Source of the DNA: an uncultured Rothia sp.
GTDB taxonomy: Bacteria; Actinomycetota; Actinomycetes; Actinomycetales; Micrococcaceae
Direction of reading: 5' to 3'
NCBI GenBank assembly: GCA_946221065.1
Contig: CAMIIO010000026.1
Coordinates: forward strand, 1-11,034
DNA length: 11,034 nucleotides
The notes beneath the pieces are model-generated. The model was not told the origin of the DNA, ran no database searches, and was given only the letters and a program-made list of their open reading frames with translations. Below, piece after piece: positions 7,171 to 11,034 of this stretch (position 1 is the stretch's first letter; each line of letters starts with the position of its first letter). A program made the position numbers and the translations under genes.

Positions 7171-8143
7171 AGCGAAGTGAACCGTCCTTTCTATGTCCAG
7201 GGACTCGCTCGGGTTCAGTTAGCTCAATGGTGTATTGGACACTTCCGATGCGGTCTGAAAGGGCTTCAGGCGAGATTCTTGGAAAATCCTTTGTTACTTC
7301 GAAGGTTTGAGTTTCGAGAAGGTGGTATGCGGATTCGATGTTCTCTTCTCCCCAAGCAGGTAATGAATATCCAACCTTTTTGAGCTCGATCAAGAACTCG
7401 TCGGCTGGAACTTCTTTCTTCTGAAGCAGCTGAGTTACTAGCGCTCGTAGAGTGATTTCACCATTTGGGCTGGCTTCGTATTTGGCTACGCGAAGTAAGA
7501 GTTTCCTACCCGGCTCACTTTCCAGTTGTCGGGCATCGTGGATTGCCACGGGGAGTCCTTTTGTAACCGTGGTTGCTTTGCATTCGATGCCGCGATCTTC
7601 GAAGCGGAAATCATGGTGCTGGCTATCAGGACCAGTCCAACGGAAAAAGGCGTTTTGCTGTCCGTTCTCGAGGAGCTCAAACATAGTTTGTAGCTCGCAG
7701 ATCAGACCTATTTCTTCGGAAGCGCTGAGAGCCTTCGATTGTTCCAGATTGAATAGAGCGCGCCATTTGGTCAGCTGTGCACTCGCTGCCAGCCCCGCGT
7801 TTTCGGGGCTTTGCTCAATCTCTTCTAGGAGTGAGTCAGAGAAAGCGCAGAAAACTTCTTCGAAAGCGGAAGAAAATAGGCGGACTTCAGCGTGAGGCTT
7901 ACCCTCTAAAGACTTGCAATGGAGTTTGATCTGCTCACTGTGTGTATCGGCTTGGAGCCATTTGGGATCCTTGCTACCTAGGGGTACAAGTAAGCCGAAA
8001 CTTCCGTCTTGGTCGATAAAAAGACGGACAAATCCGTTGCTGTTCCTTAAAGGAAGCGCAAATAAGAGGCCGTCCTGGGACTCGAAGCCTCCTCGATTCT
8101 TTTGGCTCCGTAGGGTCTGGAGAAACTCTTTAGTGCCTTGCAT
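7163..8143 (-). CDS. PD-(D/E)XK nuclease-superfamily protein (DUF4420-like)
   Basis: A 326-residue protein of the PD-(D/E)XK family commonly encoded next to Z1-domain genes. In this numbering the nuclease core has E150 on a helix (GLICELQTMFELL), D178 in HHDFRFED, and E187-x-K189 in GIECKATTV, followed by a conserved-looking IHDARQLE segment (201-208). These give the acidic and lysine residues needed for metal-dependent DNA cleavage. It is the only evident nuclease in the window and so the likely effector. The ATG at 8143 is preferred over one at 8173: GAGGA (8149-8153) is five bases before it, whereas the upstream ATG has only a weak AAG and would add a basic 10-residue leader. With this start it overlaps the Z1 gene by 14 bases. 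Confidence 0.88.
   Translation of the reverse strand: MQGTKEFLQTLRSQKNRGGFESQDGLLFALPLRNSNGFVRLFIDQDGSFGLLVPLGSKDPKWLQADTHSEQIKLHCKSLEGKPHAEVRLFSSAFEEVFCAFSDSLLEEIEQSPENAGLAASAQLTKWRALFNLEQSKALSASEEIGLICELQTMFELLENGQQNAFFRWTGPDSQHHDFRFEDRGIECKATTVTKGLPVAIHDARQLESEPGRKLLLRVAKYEASPNGEITLRALVTQLLQKKEVPADEFLIELKKVGYSLPAWGEENIESAYHLLETQTFEVTKDFPRISPEALSDRIGSVQYTIELTEPERVPGHRKDGSLRYE
7791..7810. repeat. Strong GC-rich hairpin inside the nuclease gene
   Basis: AGCCCCG (7791-7797) and CGGGGCT (7804-7810) form a perfect 7-bp stem with a 6-base loop. It encodes part of SPENAGLAA in the nuclease. On the plus strand it is followed only by TTTG, and on the coding strand by no T-run, so it is not a canonical terminator, but it may stall transcription or shape mRNA decay within the operon. 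Confidence 0.45.
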
Positions 8144-10838
8144 TCTCTTCCTCTGCCGAAGCCTGCGCTTCATCTTGTTCGTTTACCAATCGGATTTCTT
8201 CATCAGCTTGGCGGTACTGCTCCATGATTTCATCGTCAGGTTCAAGAGCAGACATGTAATTGACGTTGGAGTCATCAGCCTTGGAAGTAGGGAAGAATAT
8301 GCCTAGGCCCATGATGTTTTCTACGGCCTCTAGTGGTTTACGGTAGCCGCGCTTGTGATCCTGCTTCGAGTCTGAGCGCGGGACTGAGTCTTTACTGATG
8401 GGGTAGATAGCGAGGTGTGCTATTCCGGTGCCAACAAAGCCGTCGTGAGCTTGGCGTACCTTTGCTTCTTTATGTCCACCCTTAAAAGATGCCGACATTT
8501 GATCGCGGAACTCGCGCCTTTCATCTTCAGTCATTCGAATGACATCGTTAAGTCGGTCACTGGTAGTTACAAGTGCCTTAATGTTTGCCTCACCCTGTTT
8601 ACTGTCAGCGAGAGGGGAGCGGGAAATCATGTTGATATCCCCAAAACCCAGGTCGATGGTTCCGTAGCGGTCCTTAGATTGGGTAATGATGGAAACGTTC
8701 CACTTTTTGATACGGCCTTCTTCCGATTCTTGTTTCACATACTCAATGAGTAGCTTTGAACCGTCTTTACCGAGGCGAGTGTCATTGTGGACTTCGTATT
8801 TCTCCAAGAAATTAAGGATCTCGGTGTAAGGTACATCCAGAAATACTGGGGACTCGTATACGCCAGTCTGTCGGGGAATCCCGCGTTTTTGGATGGACTG
8901 CATAAGTTCTTTGACCGCGATTAGGTTATTTTGCAGCCACTGAGCGTCTTTCTCTTTGAACTTAATTGTCTGTTCCTTCTTGCCGGAGAAGCTCATTTGG
9001 CGTTGTACCGCGTCCTGCATTTTGGCCTTGCTGGTGATGACCATGTCTGGGTGCATACGGATTCGAGCTTGCACCTCCATCGGGCTAGTGCGTTCTTGAA
9101 TGTAAACATCTAGCTCTTCTCTGAGCTCAGCTTCGACAGTTGCTAAGTCATGAAACCAGTCACGCAATTCATTGGGCATCCAAATACGGGGCAAATCTTG
9201 GTAGCCATTTCGGAAGCCAAACCAGCGCCCCATCTGAAGGAGTGTGTCGTAGGCGGAAGCTCGGCGAACGAAGTAAGAAGACACCAACCCTTCGAGCGTC
9301 AACCCACGGGATAGAGTGTTGCCACCAATAGCGATCACAGTTTGCGGGCCCTCGTTGTAGTCGAGGCGTGAATCTGAAGAACCGTTATCAACTGAAATCT
9401 CAGTTGTATTGAGCACGTCCTGCAGTTCATTAGCCATCTCTTCAAACGAGACTGGCGGTAGTCCGAAATCACGAGCCTGAACACGCTGGGATTCGACTTC
9501 CCATTGTTCCCTCCAAGAACCAGTGTCTCCTCGCTCGAATTGGTTCTTTAGGTCTTTTAGTTCTACTTTGGCCAAGCTCTCAAGTTCATCATGATCGCTT
9601 GTGAGCATAGAAGTATGAATCAGCATCGAGGAATGCTTGTTCTTTTGTCCTCGGGCCCACCGTGCGGCTGTGGCCATGAGGAACCAACGAATTGCATCCG
9701 TCAGCGCGGGACCGCCGATGATTGACTGTTCTTCCTTTTGCTTCTTGCTGAGACGAATACCTTCGACCTCAGCATCACTGATCGTGCGAATCATGTCATA
9801 GCCGTCGGTGTCCAATTCTTTCAAGCTCTCACTGCCGATTGGCTCCCGGCCGAAGAGGGCACGCGAACCAAAATATCCCTTGGGCTCAGGTAGGGAGACA
9901 ATGAAGTCTGAGGGGTAGAGGTCAGTTTCCTTAGATGGGTCGATCAGGATATTGGCGAACGGAGTTGCAGAATATGCAATGTATGACGCCATATCATGTT
10001 CCAGCAGGTTAGAAATCTGTTGATTAATTGCTGACCGCTCCGCCCTAGTTTGCGGAGAAACATCGATGCTTGCCTGATCTGATTCGTCATCGATCACCAA
10101 AATTGGGCAGTTATCTGCTCGTGTTCCAGCTGCGGATAGCCATTGATTCAAACGACGTAGACGGGGGCCGTTCTTCTTAACTACGGCAATGAAGCGTTCA
10201 CTGGAATTCTCGATGCGTGCCCAATTTCGGTCACCGCTGAAGTCGCTCGTTTCATCTGTTAGGCGGGTCCAGCGGCGCTTGTCTAAGTCGATGAGTTGCT
10301 CGTCTATTCGCTTCTGGGTTTGGCGGCGAAGATTTTCAGTAATTCCTGTGAGAACGATAATCAGTCGGTATCCAGCGTCAGCGGCCTTAGCGATGACGGA
10401 CATGAAGTTGGTTGTCTTACCACTCTGGACATAGCCGAGCACTAGGCCCTTTGACTTTTGATTTGCGGTCTTCTTCACTGGTCGAAGACCATTCATAACA
10501 GCGGTGGAGGATTTATCAATATCCTGGATTGCCGGACCAAGGTCTGCTTCAATCGCCTTGCGAAGAGGCGGCCAGAATATGTCGCGTTCGAGGTTTGGGG
10601 TATACCAATTTTCGCCTCGCTTCTCGCGCTTGTACGCACCGATGGCGAGGCGTTCGTCGACATGTCCAATTTGCCGTTGTAGGCGCTGAAAAGCCTCTTC
10701 AATCTCCCCAGCTTGGGGCCGGTTAAATTTTAAAGCCTGCTCTTTTTCAGCCTCGATATCTCGGCCGAGCCGCATGTTATCGGAAAAGAGCCTGAGGAAG
10801 TAGTTGATGCTTTCCTCGTCGAGGTGAACTTCAGACAT
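8130..10838 (-). CDS. Z1-domain superfamily II helicase-like ATPase
   Basis: A 902-residue protein and first gene of the minus-strand operon. The SF2 helicase motifs are all visible: Walker A GYVQSGKTTNF (135-145; K141), Walker B VIDDESDQAS (248-257; D250, D251, E252), motif III YSATPFAN (289-296), motif V GGNTLSRGLTLEGL (505-518) and motif VI LLQMGRWFGFRNG (533-545; arginine fingers R538, R543). The Z1 domain occupies roughly residues 400-620; the remainder (620-865) is an accessory region with an acidic tail. Z1 proteins are found with GHKL ATPases and PD-(D/E)XK proteins in predicted restriction-like systems, where they are presumed to be the DNA motor. Translation probably begins at 10838, with AAAGG (10845-10849) six bases upstream. 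Confidence 0.95.
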   Translation of the reverse strand: MSEVHLDEESINYFLRLFSDNMRLGRDIEAEKEQALKFNRPQAGEIEEAFQRLQRQIGHVDERLAIGAYKREKRGENWYTPNLERDIFWPPLRKAIEADLGPAIQDIDKSSTAVMNGLRPVKKTANQKSKGLVLGYVQSGKTTNFMSVIAKAADAGYRLIIVLTGITENLRRQTQKRIDEQLIDLDKRRWTRLTDETSDFSGDRNWARIENSSERFIAVVKKNGPRLRRLNQWLSAAGTRADNCPILVIDDESDQASIDVSPQTRAERSAINQQISNLLEHDMASYIAYSATPFANILIDPSKETDLYPSDFIVSLPEPKGYFGSRALFGREPIGSESLKELDTDGYDMIRTISDAEVEGIRLSKKQKEEQSIIGGPALTDAIRWFLMATAARWARGQKNKHSSMLIHTSMLTSDHDELESLAKVELKDLKNQFERGDTGSWREQWEVESQRVQARDFGLPPVSFEEMANELQDVLNTTEISVDNGSSDSRLDYNEGPQTVIAIGGNTLSRGLTLEGLVSSYFVRRASAYDTLLQMGRWFGFRNGYQDLPRIWMPNELRDWFHDLATVEAELREELDVYIQERTSPMEVQARIRMHPDMVITSKAKMQDAVQRQMSFSGKKEQTIKFKEKDAQWLQNNLIAVKELMQSIQKRGIPRQTGVYESPVFLDVPYTEILNFLEKYEVHNDTRLGKDGSKLLIEYVKQESEEGRIKKWNVSIITQSKDRYGTIDLGFGDINMISRSPLADSKQGEANIKALVTTSDRLNDVIRMTEDERREFRDQMSASFKGGHKEAKVRQAHDGFVGTGIAHLAIYPISKDSVPRSDSKQDHKRGYRKPLEAVENIMGLGIFFPTSKADDSNVNYMSALEPDDEIMEQYRQADEEIRLVNEQDEAQASAEEENARH
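8149..8153 (-). promoter_or_regulatory. Ribosome binding site fixing the nuclease start
   Basis: Read on the minus strand, GAGGA lies five bases before the ATG at 8143-8141, inside the 3' end of the Z1 gene. It decides the start of the nuclease gene in favour of this ATG rather than the one at 8173. Confidence 0.65.
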
Positions 10839-10864
10839 GCCTTGCCTTTCGCGGAGTAGGGAAT

Positions 10865-10870
10865 TGTATA
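10865..10870 (-). promoter_or_regulatory. Predicted -10 element of the six-gene defence operon
   Basis: On the minus strand TATACA (in context TTATACAAT) lies about 27 bases before the Z1 start codon, which would give a leader of roughly 20 bases containing the AAAGG ribosome binding site. No good -35 hexamer is found 16-19 bases upstream. No further promoter is evident inside the operon, where gene gaps are 23 bases or less. Confidence 0.5.
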
Positions 10871-10871
10871 A

Positions 10872-10888
10872 GTAACTTTAACGGTTAC
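10872..10888. promoter_or_regulatory. Inverted repeat abutting the operon -10 element (candidate operator)
   Basis: GTAAC (10872-10876) and GTTAC (10884-10888) are an inverted pair separated by seven bases, giving a 12-base centre-to-centre spacing. It occupies the spacer and -35 zone of the predicted operon promoter. GTTAC recurs at 10908-10912 and 10984-10988. A repressor or activator site is plausible, but no regulator gene is present in the window. Confidence 0.35.
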
Positions 10889-10933
10889 GGGCGGTTGTGA
10901 GTGAAGGGTTACCCCAAGAAGGCGGGTGAAAGG

Positions 10934-10948
10934 ATTGCCGGAAGCAAT
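10934..10948. repeat. Short inverted repeat upstream of the operon
   Basis: ATTGC (10934-10938) and GCAAT (10944-10948) flank CGGAA; allowing one bulged T the outer GG and CC also pair (10932-10951). There is no T-run on either side. Its role is unknown. Confidence 0.35.
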
Positions 10949-10973
10949 TCCATAGTGATGTGAAAACCGCTAG

Positions 10974-10985
10974 ACAGCGCGCTGT
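10974..10985. repeat. 12-bp perfect palindrome ACAGCGCGCTGT
   Basis: A perfect 6+6 palindrome about 105 bases upstream of the predicted operon -10. Together with the two other inverted repeats it makes 10839-11034 the most symmetrical non-coding stretch in the window. No gene is seen between the Z1 start and the right edge. Confidence 0.45.
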
Positions 10986-11034
10986 TACTTAGATAACATA
11001 TCCCCAATGTTCGCGTAAGGCTGTCACGCGGGCT

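Noticed and set aside
1..11034. Insertion sequences, integrase, CRISPR array, tRNA or toxin-antitoxin genes
   Set aside because: No transposase or integrase motifs, regular repeat-spacer units or tRNA-like folds were seen, and every substantial open frame is assigned to the seven genes.
10839..11034. Matching direct repeats between the two window edges as attachment sites
   Set aside because: Comparing the edges by eye gave only short chance matches such as CGTGAC, too short to support att sites.

Overview
The window reads as a complete accessory defence or restriction-type island. A leaderless promoter and GTG start on the methyltransferase gene, a body close to half G+C by eye, and a G+C-rich fragment (about 67% over the first 60 bases) at the left edge suggest an actinobacterium that acquired the island horizontally. 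Corynebacterium or a relative is possible, but the sequence does not settle the genus.

Layout. Positions 1-63 look like the last 20 codons of an unrelated upstream gene. Positions 64-244 hold no convincing gene, but carry a 12-bp palindrome, a weak hairpin and a leaderless promoter. A C5-cytosine DNA methyltransferase with a C-terminal HhH-GPD/EndoIII-like iron-sulfur domain runs on the plus strand (245-2203). Six tightly packed genes run the other way from a promoter near 10865: a Z1-domain SF2 helicase-like ATPase, a PD-(D/E)XK nuclease-family protein (DUF4420-like), a 662-residue GHKL ATPase, a 303-residue protein of unknown function, a 251-residue protein of unknown function (possibly DUF6339) and a 427-residue MutL/MORC-like GHKL ATPase. 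The methyltransferase and the last minus-strand gene converge and share a TTAA that supplies both stop codons. Positions 10839-11034 contain the operon promoter, inverted repeats and no gene.

How the genes may work together (inference). The combination of a MutL/MORC-like GHKL ATPase, Z1 ATPase and PD-(D/E)XK protein matches the GHKL-Z1-nuclease restriction-like loci predicted by Iyer, Abhiman and Aravind, and resembles the MZA antiviral system (MutL, Z1, DUF, AIPR). Here no AIPR nuclease is visible. Instead there are a second GHKL ATPase, two uncharacterised proteins and a modification methyltransferase. A plausible model is that the methyltransferase marks self DNA, the GHKL and Z1 ATPases sense or remodel unmarked DNA, and the PD-(D/E)XK protein cuts it. 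The most unusual single item is the methyltransferase fused to a glycosylase-like domain that keeps its Fe-S cluster cysteines but appears to have lost both catalytic positions.
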